From Hymenobacter busanensis (GTDB lineage: Bacteria > Bacteroidota > Bacteroidia > Cytophagales > Hymenobacteraceae): a stretch of 64,000 bases of DNA. Each line of letters starts with the position of its first letter. Positions within the stretch are counted from its first letter, which is position 1. Below the pieces are notes generated by a model. The model did not search any database. It was not told where the DNA came from and was given only the letters and a program-made list of their open reading frames with translations. Below are positions 53,861 to 63,602 of the stretch, one piece after another. The translations under genes were made by a program, and so were the position numbers. Where the stretch lies: assembly GCF_008727865.1 (NCBI RefSeq), contig NZ_VTWU01000002.1, positions 620,001 through 684,000 on the forward strand, written 5' to 3'.

Positions 53861-56176
53861 TCAGAAAAAGAGGCTGCCGTTTAGCTTCACGAAAAACGGC
53901 GTGCCCGGCGTGTAGTGTAGCTCCGACACCGACTCTTTTTCGCCTTGCAAGCGGCTTTCGGTGTCGAATTGAGCCTCGTTCCAGTCGGCGTTCAGCAGGT
54001 TCTCGATGCTGAAACCAACCTGGTAGCGGCGCTGGGTGTAGCTGGCTACGGCATCCATGATGAAGTAGCCGCGGGCGCGTACGGTATTGTCTTCGTTGGC
54101 GGGGCGGCTGTCGAGGTGGCGGTAGCGCAGGCTGGCGCTCAGGCCGCCGGGGCGCTTCACCGTCAGGCCGCCGATGCTGGTGAAAGAGGGCGCCAAAGGG
54201 ATGTAGTTCTGGCCTTTCGGTGCGCCCACGGCACGGCCGTGGTTCAGGTTCAGGTCGACGTCCGCGAAAAGCGAAGAACTGAGTTGGTGGCGCAGGCCGA
54301 GGTCGACGCCGAAGCGGCGGGTGCGGCCGGCACTTTCCACAACGGCTTCGTCACCCACGTACACCAGTTCGTCTTGCAGGTGCAGCGCCCACACCGCCAC
54401 ATTTACCACCAGGCTCGGCAAGGGCTTGAAGTTGCTGCCTACCTCGTAGCCGATGGCGCGGGGCAGCGCTTTGCCGGCGCCCATTACCACGGAGCGGGCG
54501 TCGTTGGAGTGGAAGCCAAAGCCCGAGCGCGCAAACAGCTGCACGGCCGGCGTGAGCTGGTAGTACAGATTCAGCTTGGGGCTGACGCGGGGCTTGCCGG
54601 CGCGGCCGGAAAGCGAGTCGTACCGGTCTTCGCGGAAGCGGAAATGGAAGTAGTCGGCCCGCAGCGCGGCGTTGACGGTGAAACGGTCGGCGACGGGCAG
54701 CGTGGCGTCGAACCAGGCGAAGACGCTCTGCTCCTGCACCCGGCCGCTCACGAGCGTATCGCGCACTGTGCGGCGGTAGGCGCGGCTCAGCGCCAGCGTC
54801 ACGTCGTCGAGGCGGGTACCGAGGCCGGAAGTGGTGCGCAGCGTGCGGCGGCCCAGGGCGATGTCGCGTTCGTAGGTGCCGCGGTAGCCAAGAAGGTTGC
54901 GCGCTTCGTTTTGCCGAATTTGGTCGCCTTGCACGCTGTCGGCCAAGAAGAAGGTAAAGTTGGAATACAGATTGAAGTGGTAGCGCGCGTAGTACACCTG
55001 CTGGGTGAGCACCGCGTTATGCGGCAAATCCACCGTTAGCTGGGCGTTGGCGTTGGTGCGGTCGGTGCTGCCGCCCTCGGTGTTGTCGAGGCTGCCGAAG
55101 CGCGTGATAAGGCCTCCGTGCACGGCGCGCTCCGGAATCTGGCCCGAAGCGTCCCAGGCAGAAGTGAAGTGCGAACCGGTAAGGGCCAGTGTAGCGCGGT
55201 CGGAAAGCTGCCCGGTGTACTTGGCCAGCCCGTTGAAGCGCTTGAAGTGCTGCGGGCTCTCGAAGTAGGAGTTGGTGAACATGTACTCACTGGCCACATA
55301 AGCACTTTCCGGCCGCTTGTGCCCGAAGAGGTGGCCGTTTTTGCCGGTCAAATCGACCATTAGCAAAGCCCGGCGCGTATCGAAACGCCCTACCTCAACC
55401 TTGGCCTGGCTCTGCTCCAGGCTGGTTTTGGTGGTGAACTCGCCCGCGCCCGACGTGGCAAAATCGCCGAAGCGCGCTGTGTACGGGCCTTTGTAGACGC
55501 GCAGCTGCTCGATGGTTTCGGGAATGACGAAGTGAAAATCGGCGTAGCCTTGGCCGTGCGCGTGGCTTACCATGTTCACCGGCACGCCGTCGAGGCTCAC
55601 AGCAAAGTCGGTGCCGTGGTCGGAATCGAAGCCGCGCAGGAAAATCTGCTCGGCTTTGCCGCCGCCGGCGTGCTGGGCAATGAAGAGGCCCGGTACCAAG
55701 CGTAGCAGGTCCTGCGCCGAATTTACGGGCCGTAGCTGCCGGTCGATGCCCGCAATAGCCGATACACTCTGGTTCAGGTCGCGCGGCTGGGCCACGGTTA
55801 CTTCGGCCAGCTGCAGCGCCACGGCCGCCACGGCGAAGTCGATGGTCTTGGTTTCGCCCGCAGCTAGCGTAACCGTTGTGGTGCGCGCGCGGTAGCCCAG
55901 CGCCGATGCGCGCAAGGTGTAGGTGCCGGCCGGCAGTCGGCTGATGCGAAACACACCCAGCGCATCGGCGCTGGTGCCATTAGAGCTTCCCACGAGCTGC
56001 ACGCTCATGCCGGGCAAGGGCCGGCCGGAAACGGAATCGGTGATGGTGCCGCGCAGCGTGGCGGTGGCGGGCTTGCCAGTTTGGGCGGCGGTAGAAAAGG
56101 CAAGCAGAAGCAAGCTGCCGAACGTCGCCAGCCAAGCCAGCGCGCCGGAGCCGGCGCGTAAACAAAAAGAATACAT
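53861..56176 (-). CDS. TonB-dependent receptor with carboxypeptidase-regulatory N-terminus
   Basis: A 771-residue outer-membrane receptor. Signal peptide ALAWLATFGSLLLLAFSTAAQ is followed by a CarboxypepD_reg-like domain (ATLRGTITDSVSGRPLPGMSVQL), a plug domain (VSAIAGIDRQLRPVNSAQDLLRLVPGLFI, then RGFDSDHGTDFAVSLDGVPVN) and a beta barrel that ends in aromatic FFVKLNGSLFF. There is no SusD partner. It is the last gene of a minus-strand cluster with a HupE/UreJ protein, TPR and DUF4331 protein. The cargo is unknown; the cluster hints at a metal or metal complex. ATG 56176 is preferred because it starts just before the signal peptide. Confidence 0.93.
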   Translation of the reverse strand: MYSFCLRAGSGALAWLATFGSLLLLAFSTAAQTGKPATATLRGTITDSVSGRPLPGMSVQLVGSSNGTSADALGVFRISRLPAGTYTLRASALGYRARTTTVTLAAGETKTIDFAVAAVALQLAEVTVAQPRDLNQSVSAIAGIDRQLRPVNSAQDLLRLVPGLFIAQHAGGGKAEQIFLRGFDSDHGTDFAVSLDGVPVNMVSHAHGQGYADFHFVIPETIEQLRVYKGPYTARFGDFATSGAGEFTTKTSLEQSQAKVEVGRFDTRRALLMVDLTGKNGHLFGHKRPESAYVASEYMFTNSYFESPQHFKRFNGLAKYTGQLSDRATLALTGSHFTSAWDASGQIPERAVHGGLITRFGSLDNTEGGSTDRTNANAQLTVDLPHNAVLTQQVYYARYHFNLYSNFTFFLADSVQGDQIRQNEARNLLGYRGTYERDIALGRRTLRTTSGLGTRLDDVTLALSRAYRRTVRDTLVSGRVQEQSVFAWFDATLPVADRFTVNAALRADYFHFRFREDRYDSLSGRAGKPRVSPKLNLYYQLTPAVQLFARSGFGFHSNDARSVVMGAGKALPRAIGYEVGSNFKPLPSLVVNVAVWALHLQDELVYVGDEAVVESAGRTRRFGVDLGLRHQLSSSLFADVDLNLNHGRAVGAPKGQNYIPLAPSFTSIGGLTVKRPGGLSASLRYRHLDSRPANEDNTVRARGYFIMDAVASYTQRRYQVGFSIENLLNADWNEAQFDTESRLQGEKESVSELHYTPGTPFFVKLNGSLFF

Positions 56177-56301
56177 ACCCGAGGCAATGCGGCGGCCAAT
56201 CGAAAAGATGGCGGCCGGTTCAAAGACAAAACCGGTTTTGGGTGCTCTGGGCACCACAAGAGCCACCGGGCCCGGAGGGCACGGGTGGGCCTACAGCGGA
56301 A

Positions 56302-56688
56302 TTATCCCTGGCGCGGGGGCAGATACCAATCGGCGGGAATACCAGCCACTAATGGAGGCCCAGTAACAGCATGCACGGTGCGGCCACTGCGCGCAACGGG
56401 CACCAAAAGGCTAGCAAAAGGGGCGGATGCACAATGCACATCAAGGCTTTTCACGGTCGTCAGCACGTGCTGCCACGAATCAAGGGGCACGCGTTTCTGC
56501 AGGGCCTGTTGCTCGCCGTTGCAGTGGTCGAAGCAGTCGAGGCGCAGGTAGTTGTCGCGCTGGCAGGTGTTGCTGTGCACGTAGGGCTTGGCGGGCGGAC
56601 GCAGCGGCTCGGGCCGGCCTACCAGGCCAGCGCCTACCACCAGCAGGTAGTAGGTGAGCAACAGCAGCACCGCGTACGTCCGAGCCAT
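56302..56688 (-). CDS. Small Cys/His-containing exported protein, function unknown
   Basis: A 128-residue protein. The N-terminus (YAVLLLLTYYLLVVGAGLVG) is a signal peptide or signal anchor. The mature part contains Cys in SNTCQRDNYLRLDCFDHCNGE and again in LDVHCASAP, and His residues nearby (CFDHC, WQHV, DVHC), so a metal site or disulfides are possible. I know no family for it. It lies 67 bp after the HupE/UreJ gene and about 125 bp before the TonB-dependent receptor on the same strand, and probably belongs to that locus. The reading frame is clean and the next genes are collinear, which supports it as real. Confidence 0.65.
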   Translation of the reverse strand: MARTYAVLLLLTYYLLVVGAGLVGRPEPLRPPAKPYVHSNTCQRDNYLRLDCFDHCNGEQQALQKRVPLDSWQHVLTTVKSLDVHCASAPFASLLVPVARSGRTVHAVTGPPLVAGIPADWYLPPRQG

Positions 56689-56754
56689 GTCGTTGTCAAT
56701 CGTTGAGTATTAGCGCCGTTGGCGCGGCGGCATCGGCTGAAAGTTGAATCCGGT

Positions 56755-57441
56755 TTACACGAAAAACACGCGTTCTACCGTCCACCATAGAGCCACGGCA
56801 CCAATCAGCAGCGACACGGGCACCACAATGCGCTGCTTGTACCAGGGCTTGTTGCCGAACCACTTGCCCACCAGCAGCCACGCGAGCAGGATGATGGTAA
56901 CCTGGCCCAATTCTACCCCCACGTTGAAGCTGATAAGCGACTCCATGAAAGCGTGTTTCGGCAGGCCGATATCGGCCAGCGCACCGGCGAAACCCAACCC
57001 GTGCAGCAAGCCGAAGCCAAACACCAAAGCCACCCGCCAGGGCTGCAGGCGGTCGGTAAGCAGGTTTTCGATGGCCACAAACAGGATAGACAGCGCAATG
57101 AGCGGCTCGACCACCGACGAAAGCGGCGTGACCAACCCTGCTGCGGCTAAACCCAGCGTGATGGAGTGCGCCACCGTGAAAGCCGTGGCCTGCCAGAGCA
57201 CCGGCTTCAGGCGCGGGTCTAGAATGAACAAGCCCAGCACGAACAGAATGTGGTCGAGGCCGAGCGGCAAGATGTGCGTGAAGCCGAGCTGCAGGTACGT
57301 CAGCACCACGTCGGTGCGGGAGAGGCGGCTGAGGTCGGTGTTGAGGGCATGGGCCTGCCCGACCGTGGGCCACAGCAGCAATGCCAGCGGAAACAGCCAC
57401 AGGCTTCGGCGGAGCAGAACCGGGGCGGACAAACGGAACAT
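56755..57441 (-). CDS. HupE/UreJ-family membrane protein
   Basis: A 228-residue inner-membrane protein of the HupE/UreJ_2 family. The family signature is visible: GFTHILPLGLDHILFVLGLF, then VAHSITLGLAAAG, then GFGLLHGLGFAGALADIGLP, giving six or so helices with conserved His residues. HupE proteins import nickel in some bacteria, and UreJ-like proteins may do the same, but no hydrogenase or urease gene is seen here. A signal-like N-terminus (LLRRSLWLFPLALLLWPTVGQAHA) suggests export of the loop. Start ATG 57441; a TTG at 57447 is in frame. It lies 15 bp after the TPR gene. Confidence 0.9.
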   Translation of the reverse strand: MFRLSAPVLLRRSLWLFPLALLLWPTVGQAHALNTDLSRLSRTDVVLTYLQLGFTHILPLGLDHILFVLGLFILDPRLKPVLWQATAFTVAHSITLGLAAAGLVTPLSSVVEPLIALSILFVAIENLLTDRLQPWRVALVFGFGLLHGLGFAGALADIGLPKHAFMESLISFNVGVELGQVTIILLAWLLVGKWFGNKPWYKQRIVVPVSLLIGAVALWWTVERVFFV

Positions 57442-57456
57442 CGGCAACAGGAAAAA

Positions 57457-58791
57457 TCAGCGAGCGGCCGTTAGCAACAGCGGCTGGTCGGCAGGATCGG
57501 TGAGCAGGTACGGATTCAGCGTTTTGGCTTGCTGCAGCAAGGCTTGCCCTTCGGCTACCTGCCCGCTGCGCAGCGCAATGCAGCCGGCGCGGTAGAGCAG
57601 CTGCGGGTTTTGGCTGCCGGTGCGGCGGGCCTGCCGCATGTACTGCTGGGCCTCCTTGTACTCACCGCGGCGGTAGTGCACCCACGCCATGGCTTCGCAC
57701 ACGTCGATGTTGGCCGGGCGGCGGTCGTACTCAATTTTGGCGTGTTGCAGGGCTTTGTCTAGCTCGTTCGTCTTCAGGTAGGCATAAGCCAGCTCTCGGT
57801 CGGAGTAATGGCCAAGGGCTTCATTTTCGTCGGCGGCGTTGGCATCGGCTGCCAACTCGTTTACCACGGCGCGGGCGGCTTGCTCGGCACGGCGCGGCTC
57901 GTTGTTCAGGCGGTAAGCCTCGGTCAGCTCTTCCATAAAAGCGTAGTCGCGCACCAGCAGGCGGGCTTGCGTCAGCTGCTTGATGGCGGCGGGGTAGTTG
58001 CCGCGGGCCAGGGACGTGCGGGCCAGACCGGCCAAGGCGTAGGCGTAGTTAGGCCGGGTGGCCATGGCCATTTGGTATTGCTCGTCGGCGCGGTTCAGGT
58101 CGCCGCTGTTTTCGTAGAGGCGGCCCAGCACCACGCGGCACCATTCGGTTTGCTCCAAACCGGGTACGCCGGCCTTCACGGCCATGTCCATGGCTTCTCG
58201 TGCACCGTTCAGGTCGCCGTGAATTTCGCGCAAGTACGACACCCGTGCGTAAGCCCGCAGATCGGGGCGCAATTGGTTCATGCGGTCGGCGGCTTTCACA
58301 GCCTCTGCATAATGCCCCAACTCCACGTAGGCGTCGCACATCAACCCTTGCACAAACGCGTTGGCGGGGTTGAGGTCGGCGGCTTTTTGAGCCACGGCCA
58401 AACCTTGCGAAAAATGGTGCTGCGAGAGGCAGATAACGGCTTTGGTGCACAGCGCCTCAAAGTTTTCGGGCTCCTGGGCCAGCACTTCATCGGCCAACTG
58501 CAGCGCAGCGGCGTCGTAGTACGGGTGGTTGCCGGTCACGCGGCCCTCCTGAATGTAGGCCTGGGCCAGCAGCAGGCGGGCCTGGTGGTCATCGGGGTTC
58601 TTGCGCAGGCGGGCTTGCAGGCCGCCCACGGCGTTGCGGGTGTTCAGCCACTCGCCGCCCAGGGCCATAGCGCCGTGGCGGGCTTGCAGCTTGGGAATGG
58701 GAGCTACGGGGTGGCGCAGCAGTAGTGCGCCGGCAGCCGCCACAAAACCCAGAATCAGGAAGGTGTAAAGAATGCGTCGGCCTGTAGTCAT
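57457..58791 (-). CDS. Membrane-anchored tetratricopeptide-repeat protein
   Basis: A 444-residue protein with one N-terminal transmembrane helix (RILYTFLILGFVAAAGALLL) and about eight to ten degenerate TPR units over residues 60-440, for example LLLAQAYIQEGRVTGNHPYY, CTKAVICLSQHHFSQGLAVAQKA and GRLYENSGDLNRADEQYQMA. TPR domains mediate protein contacts, so it may hold components of this locus together in the periplasm. It starts 107 bp after the DUF4331 gene and is 15 bp from the HupE/UreJ gene on the same strand. Start ATG 58791. Confidence 0.88.
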   Translation of the reverse strand: MTTGRRILYTFLILGFVAAAGALLLRHPVAPIPKLQARHGAMALGGEWLNTRNAVGGLQARLRKNPDDHQARLLLAQAYIQEGRVTGNHPYYDAAALQLADEVLAQEPENFEALCTKAVICLSQHHFSQGLAVAQKAADLNPANAFVQGLMCDAYVELGHYAEAVKAADRMNQLRPDLRAYARVSYLREIHGDLNGAREAMDMAVKAGVPGLEQTEWCRVVLGRLYENSGDLNRADEQYQMAMATRPNYAYALAGLARTSLARGNYPAAIKQLTQARLLVRDYAFMEELTEAYRLNNEPRRAEQAARAVVNELAADANAADENEALGHYSDRELAYAYLKTNELDKALQHAKIEYDRRPANIDVCEAMAWVHYRRGEYKEAQQYMRQARRTGSQNPQLLYRAGCIALRSGQVAEGQALLQQAKTLNPYLLTDPADQPLLLTAAR

Positions 58792-58898
58792 AAGCGGGAA
58801 GCAGGTCGTGGAAAGTGAGTGGGCTGGGCCGTATCCGGGAAACCCGTACGCCCGGCCACCTTGCGGCGGCCGGACGATTGGGACTCAGCAACGCGGGG

Positions 58899-61022
58899 CT
58901 ACTGATTGTTGTGGATCAGTTTCACCGACTGCAGCGTGGTGCTGCCGGTCGAGAGCGTGGCGACGTACATGCCAGCGGCCAAGCGGTTGGGCTGCCACTT
59001 GAACTCGTAGGCACCCGGCTTCACCACTTTGTCGCGCACCGGCGTGGCAATGAAGCGGCCGTTCAAATCGGTGATGGTGAGGGTTACGGGCATGCGTTGC
59101 GTAACCTGGTAGCTGAAGGTGGTTTGCTCCACAAACGGGTTCGGGTAGTTCTGCGCCATCGAAGCCAACTCGGGCTTCAGGTTCAGGCCGCCGTTCATGC
59201 TCCGCTGGGCCAGGGCCACGGCTTGCGCCTTGGTGCCGCTCCAGGGCGTTTGGGCATACGGGAAGGCCGCTTTCAGCGTGGTGTCGTTGGCCGTAATGCC
59301 GGCGTTGAACCCTACCACGCTCAGCAGCTGCGGCGTGACCGGGTTGGTGGCCGTGGCCGTGTAGTCGTCGTAGAACAGGCCGATAGCAGCCAATACAGCA
59401 CCGCCCACGGCTTGCAGCTCGATGCGCGTCACGTCGTCTTCCAGCCGGCGGCCGTTCGGGAAACCGTCCATGTTCGGAATGTTTTGCAGCGTGGCGTTGG
59501 CATTGAAGCGCGGGTCGGTCAGGCCGAGTACGGCAGCATAAAGCAAGCCCTCCGAGTTGAAGTCGGGCGAGTTGCGGGGCGTGGGCGGCACGGCCATATT
59601 CAGGCGCAGCATGTCGCCGCCGGGGTTGGCCGCCGTGGCGTTGGCCAGCAGGAAGTTGTTGATGAACGGCTTGCCGGCCGTGAGGGGGTTACGCGGCGTT
59701 TTGCCGGTGGCCAGCTGGTACGGAATCAGGTTCGGCACGCCGGTGTGGAAAATCGGCAGAATATCGACCGAACGCGGCTTGCCGGCGCGCAGCAGGTACG
59801 GACCGAAAGCATTGGCGGCCAGCGCCGTACCGTTCAGAGCCGCATTGCCAGCCAGGCCAGAAAGGCCGGCCGCACCGTTGCGGAAGTCGAAGCCGGCGGC
59901 GGGCAGGCCTGGGCTACCGGCCAACGACGCGGTTTGGATGCGCAGCGGTGCGAGGCCGAGCACGGAGGAACCGTAGTAGGTTTGGCCGTTGGCCGCGCCG
60001 GTGGCCATGTACAGGCCCAGTTCGGGGTTCGAGAGGTAGTCGTCGGTAGCAGCAGCTTCGGCGTAGGGCGTGGTGAAGTTCCACGCGTCTTTGGCTCCAA
60101 TGGGGTTGATTACCTCGTTGGTGAGCGGCATGCCCAGGCGCGACACCTGCACATAAGCACCCGTGTTCGACTGCGTGCCGTTGGTGTTCAGGGTACGAAT
60201 GGCCGGGCGGCTGGCCGAAGCCCATACCCCAATCACGAAATCGGAATCGAGGATGTTGGCGGCCTGCGCGGCCGTTTTGCCGTCTTTCTGCAGCGCCGAA
60301 ATAGGAATTTGCAACGCAATGGCGTGGGTATTTTTACGAGCCAGGCCGTCGCGGGCCGCACCGGGTGCCCGAATGCCACCGAGGTCGAAAATGCCGCCCA
60401 AATCAGCGAAGAACGGGTCGTCGACCGGGCCGCAGAATACTTTAGCGCCGTTGCCCAGCGTCTGAATAGCGCTAGTCATTAAGGCGTTGTATGAGCCGGC
60501 ATTGAGGCCCGCGGCGCCCGTGATGGAACGCGGCCCAACGTTAGGCGGCGGCACTACGCCATTGGTAATAACGGGCGTAAAAGCCCCACCAGCCGCACTG
60601 GCCTCCATGGTGTAAGTGGTCTTCAGGTTCTGCTGCCCCAGCCGGATGTTGAAAAAGGTAGTGGGGTCTTGGTTGGTGCGGGTGAAGGTGAAGCGGTAAG
60701 TAAAGTCGTCCCCAGTAGTTGTCGGCTTATTTTTGATGTGAATTTCGTACCGAATATTTTCCCCGAAGGTGTTGTAGTTCGGCCCGCCCTGCGGCAGCTC
60801 CAACGGAATGTAGTTGGCAATGATGGTGATGAAATCCGGGTTGTCGGGGCTCCGGAAGGCGTAGAGGTCGGTGTTGTCGGCCAGCGGGTCGTCGGCAATC
60901 AGCGGAGCCTCGCGGTGACTAGAAGCCTCCAACGTGCTGTGTTGGCCGCTCCAGGCCAGCACGCCCAAAAGCGTAGTGCACGACAAGCCCAGAAGCCAAA
61001 GCGGGCGGAAACGGTTTTCCAT
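58899..61022 (-). CDS. DUF4331 protein with T9SS sorting domain
   Basis: A 707-residue secreted protein. The signal peptide PLWLLGLSCTTLLGVLAW is followed by SSHREAPLIADDPLADNTDLYAF, the typical start of DUF4331, and by YRFTFTRTNQDPTTFFNIRL and further family segments up to about residue 610. The C-terminal ~85 residues (MAQNYPNPFVEQTTFSYQV ... GMYVATLSTGSTTLQSVKLI) are a type IX sorting domain, so the protein ends at the cell surface or outside. DUF4331 has no known function. It is the first gene of the minus-strand locus leading to the TonB-dependent receptor. ATG 61022. Confidence 0.9.
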   Translation of the reverse strand: MENRFRPLWLLGLSCTTLLGVLAWSGQHSTLEASSHREAPLIADDPLADNTDLYAFRSPDNPDFITIIANYIPLELPQGGPNYNTFGENIRYEIHIKNKPTTTGDDFTYRFTFTRTNQDPTTFFNIRLGQQNLKTTYTMEASAAGGAFTPVITNGVVPPPNVGPRSITGAAGLNAGSYNALMTSAIQTLGNGAKVFCGPVDDPFFADLGGIFDLGGIRAPGAARDGLARKNTHAIALQIPISALQKDGKTAAQAANILDSDFVIGVWASASRPAIRTLNTNGTQSNTGAYVQVSRLGMPLTNEVINPIGAKDAWNFTTPYAEAAATDDYLSNPELGLYMATGAANGQTYYGSSVLGLAPLRIQTASLAGSPGLPAAGFDFRNGAAGLSGLAGNAALNGTALAANAFGPYLLRAGKPRSVDILPIFHTGVPNLIPYQLATGKTPRNPLTAGKPFINNFLLANATAANPGGDMLRLNMAVPPTPRNSPDFNSEGLLYAAVLGLTDPRFNANATLQNIPNMDGFPNGRRLEDDVTRIELQAVGGAVLAAIGLFYDDYTATATNPVTPQLLSVVGFNAGITANDTTLKAAFPYAQTPWSGTKAQAVALAQRSMNGGLNLKPELASMAQNYPNPFVEQTTFSYQVTQRMPVTLTITDLNGRFIATPVRDKVVKPGAYEFKWQPNRLAAGMYVATLSTGSTTLQSVKLIHNNQ

Positions 61023-61572
61023 AGGTAAGCGGGTTTAGGGTTGGTGAGAAAGTGATGGTGACTTAGGAAAGCGAATACAAAGCCTCAATAGCGCACACCA
61101 GGCCGTTTGGCCCAGGGCATGGCTAGGCCCAAGCCGGGTTCGGCCGTATGCTGGAAGGAGTAAAAAACCGATGGTGCCCGGGGGAGGGCGCGGTTACGGG
61201 GAATTGGGGTACGCTGGCGCGCCGGAAGGTGTAAGAACCGGCGCGAGGGGAGCGGCAGCACGTGCTAGGGCTGCAGCGGAAGCGGCAAGGGAGCGTAGGG
61301 GAGAGAAACCGCCCAGGTGCAGGCGGCTTGCCCGAAGGTCAAGTGCGTGATGTACGTACGCTTCTGCCAAACAGATTGCCGAGTTCCATCTTTTTAAGAT
61401 TTATTTTCAACGAACCGGCTAAACCGTTGTCATATTGACGAAATAGACTTCCCCGGGATATTGTTTTAGAAAGGCAGCAATGATTGGCAGAAAAGCCGTT
61501 GCCGCCCCCGGCGGGCTTTTCGTCGTAGTTTTGCGCCCCCGCCGGGTCCACCCCTTTCTCCCCCCGCGACTT
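61023..61572. other. Divergent intergenic region between the DUF4331 locus and hscA
   Basis: No gene seen in about 550 bp. It must hold the promoters of both the DUF4331 locus (minus) and hscA (plus). It contains an inverted repeat CGCGCCGG (61218-61225) with CCGGCGCG (61238-61245), an AT-rich stretch around 61380-61460, and a -7-like box at 61526 near hscA. Confidence 0.55.
61526..61533 (+). promoter_or_regulatory. -7-like promoter box upstream of hscA
   Basis: TAGTTTTG fits TAnnTTTG exactly and lies 39 bp before the ATG at 61573. A TTG occurs 24 bp upstream of it, a little farther than usual for a -33 element. Confidence 0.45.
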
Positions 61573-63435
61573 ATGGCCAAAGTATCCATCAACTTGTCGA
61601 CCGGCTCGCTGCAGCAGGCCGAAATCATCGTCGGCATCGACTTGGGCACCACCAACTCGCTGGTGGCCTATATTCACCCTGAGCACCGCCAACCCGTAGC
61701 CATCAACGACCAGGGCCGCGGCACCATTGTGCCCTCGGTGGTGCACTTCCCGGCCGACGGCTCCTCCCCCATCGTGGGCAACGAAGCCCGCAACTACCTC
61801 GAAACCGCGCCCCAGAATACCATTTATTCGGTGAAGCGCCTGCTGGGCAAGTCCTACAAAGACCTCGGCCAGCACGCCGGCGAGCTGGGCTACAAGGTCA
61901 TCGACGACGACTCCGAGGGCCTCGTGAAGATTCGGGTGCAGGACCGTTTCTACTCGCCCATCGAGCTGTCGGGCGAGATTCTGAAGGAGCTGCGCGCCCG
62001 CGCCGAGCATGCGCTGAAAACGCCCGTCAACAAGGCCGTGATTACCGTGCCGGCTTACTTCAACGACTCGCAGCGCCAGGCCACCCGCGACGCCGGCCGC
62101 CTTGCCGGACTCGAAGTGCTGCGCATCGTGAACGAGCCCACGGCCGCTGCGCTGGCCTACGGCATCGGCCTGAGCCCCGACGACGAGAAAACTGTGGCCG
62201 TGTACGACCTCGGCGGCGGCACCTTCGACATCAGCATTCTACACCTGCACCAGGGCATTTTTGAAGTACTGAGCACCCACGGCGACACCTACCTCGGTGG
62301 CGACGACTTCGACCGCACCGTGGTCGACTACTGGGTAGCTCAGCACAGCCTGCAAGCCGAGGTAGCGGCCGATCCACAGCTAAAACAGCGCCTGCGCCTG
62401 CTGGCCGAACAAGCCAAGCGCCACCTCAGCCAAGCCGATACTTTCGGCGCGGCCCTCTCGCCCGAGGTCAATCTGACGCTTAACCGCGCCGAGTTCGACC
62501 ACCTCATTCGTCCGCTGGTGGAGCGCACCATGGCCTCGTGCCGCCAGGCCCTGGCCGATGCCAAGCTCGAGGCATCGGCGCTGGACGCGGTGCTGCTGGT
62601 GGGCGGCTCCACGCGCGTGCCGCTGGTGTACGATACCGTGTCGGCGTTTTTCGGGCAGCCGGCCAACAATTCGCTCAACCCCGACGAAGTAGTAGCTCTG
62701 GGCGCTGCCATTCAGGCCGACATCCTAGCCGGTAACCGCCGCGACATCCTGCTGCTCGACGTGACGCCGCTCACGCTGGGCATCGAGACGATGGGCGGAT
62801 TGCTGGACCCGATTATTCCGCGCAACTCCAAGATTCCGACCAAGGCCGGGCGTCAGTACACCACCTCCGTCGACGGGCAGGTGAACATGAAGATTTCGGT
62901 ATATCAGGGCGAGCGGGACCTGGTGCAGGAAAACCGCAAGCTGGGCGAATTTGACCTGCGCGGCATTCCGGCCATGCCCGCCGGCCTGCCCAAAATCGAC
63001 GTCAACTTTATTCTGAACGCCGACGGCATCCTGAAAGTGGAGGCGCTGGAGCTGCGCTCGGGCGTGCGGCAAAGCATCGAAATCAAGCCCCAATACGGCC
63101 TCACCGACGAGCAAGTGGAGCAGATGCTGATGGACTCGCTCACCCACGCCAAGCAAGACGTGGCCGCGCGCATGGTCATCGAGGCCCGCACCGCCGCCGA
63201 GCAGATGCTCTACCAAGTCGACCGGTTTCTGCAGACCAACGGCCAGCACCTCACCGAAGACGAAATCGGCCAGACGCGCCAGAAGGCCGAAGCCGTGCGC
63301 GCCACCCTCGGCTCGGGCGACAAAGACCTTATCTACCGCGCCGTGGATGAGTTGGAAGAGCTGACGCGCCCGTTTGCCGAGCGCGTGATGCAGATTTCTA
63401 TTCAGCAGGCCATGACGGGCAAGAAAATCATCTAG
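61573..63435 (+). CDS. hscA: Hsp70-type Fe-S cluster assembly chaperone HscA
   Basis: A 620-residue Hsp70 close in length to E. coli HscA (616) and clearly shorter than DnaK. The N-terminus ([14 protein letters not shown] before [17 protein letters not shown]) and [28 protein letters not shown] mark the ATPase. The substrate domain includes [14 protein letters not shown] and [18 protein letters not shown], as in HscA. HscA transfers Fe-S clusters from the IscU scaffold with the co-chaperone HscB. No isc gene is adjacent. The ATG at 61573 is chosen because earlier in-frame codons show no conserved sequence. Confidence 0.9.
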   Translation: MAKVSINLSTGSLQQAEIIVGIDLGTTNSLVAYIHPEHRQPVAINDQGRGTIVPSVVHFPADGSSPIVGNEARNYLETAPQNTIYSVKRLLGKSYKDLGQHAGELGYKVIDDDSEGLVKIRVQDRFYSPIELSGEILKELRARAEHALKTPVNKAVITVPAYFNDSQRQATRDAGRLAGLEVLRIVNEPTAAALAYGIGLSPDDEKTVAVYDLGGGTFDISILHLHQGIFEVLSTHGDTYLGGDDFDRTVVDYWVAQHSLQAEVAADPQLKQRLRLLAEQAKRHLSQADTFGAALSPEVNLTLNRAEFDHLIRPLVERTMASCRQALADAKLEASALDAVLLVGGSTRVPLVYDTVSAFFGQPANNSLNPDEVVALGAAIQADILAGNRRDILLLDVTPLTLGIETMGGLLDPIIPRNSKIPTKAGRQYTTSVDGQVNMKISVYQGERDLVQENRKLGEFDLRGIPAMPAGLPKIDVNFILNADGILKVEALELRSGVRQSIEIKPQYGLTDEQVEQMLMDSLTHAKQDVAARMVIEARTAAEQMLYQVDRFLQTNGQHLTEDEIGQTRQKAEAVRATLGSGDKDLIYRAVDELEELTRPFAERVMQISIQQAMTGKKII

Positions 63436-63457
63436 CTCTTCGGCATCGGCTGCATTT

Positions 63458-63495
63458 CAAAAAGCCCGTGGTACACCCGTGCCACGGGCTTTTTG
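63458..63495 (+). terminator. Intrinsic terminator after hscA
   Basis: Perfect 14-bp stem CAAAAAGCCCGTGG (63458-63471) with its complement at 63482-63495, 10-nt loop, T-run in the 3' arm. Confidence 0.88.
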
Positions 63496-63602
63496 TTGCT
63501 CCGTCAACCGTACTGTGTGCGGCTTAGAGCATTTCTGATGCGCTTAGGATGCTGTTGCAACCGAGTCAGCTTCTCTCCTACCGTCGCGCTACCTTAGCCC
63601 GC

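Noticed and set aside
51356-56176. A Sus-type polysaccharide utilisation locus (amylase plus TonB receptor)
   Set aside because: The genes are convergent with a terminator between, there is no SusD, and the receptor belongs by strand and spacing to the DUF4331 locus.
56755-57441. HupE/UreJ gene as evidence of hydrogenase or urease
   Set aside because: No structural or maturation gene of either enzyme lies in the window, and the neighbours point to surface uptake, so only the family name is kept.
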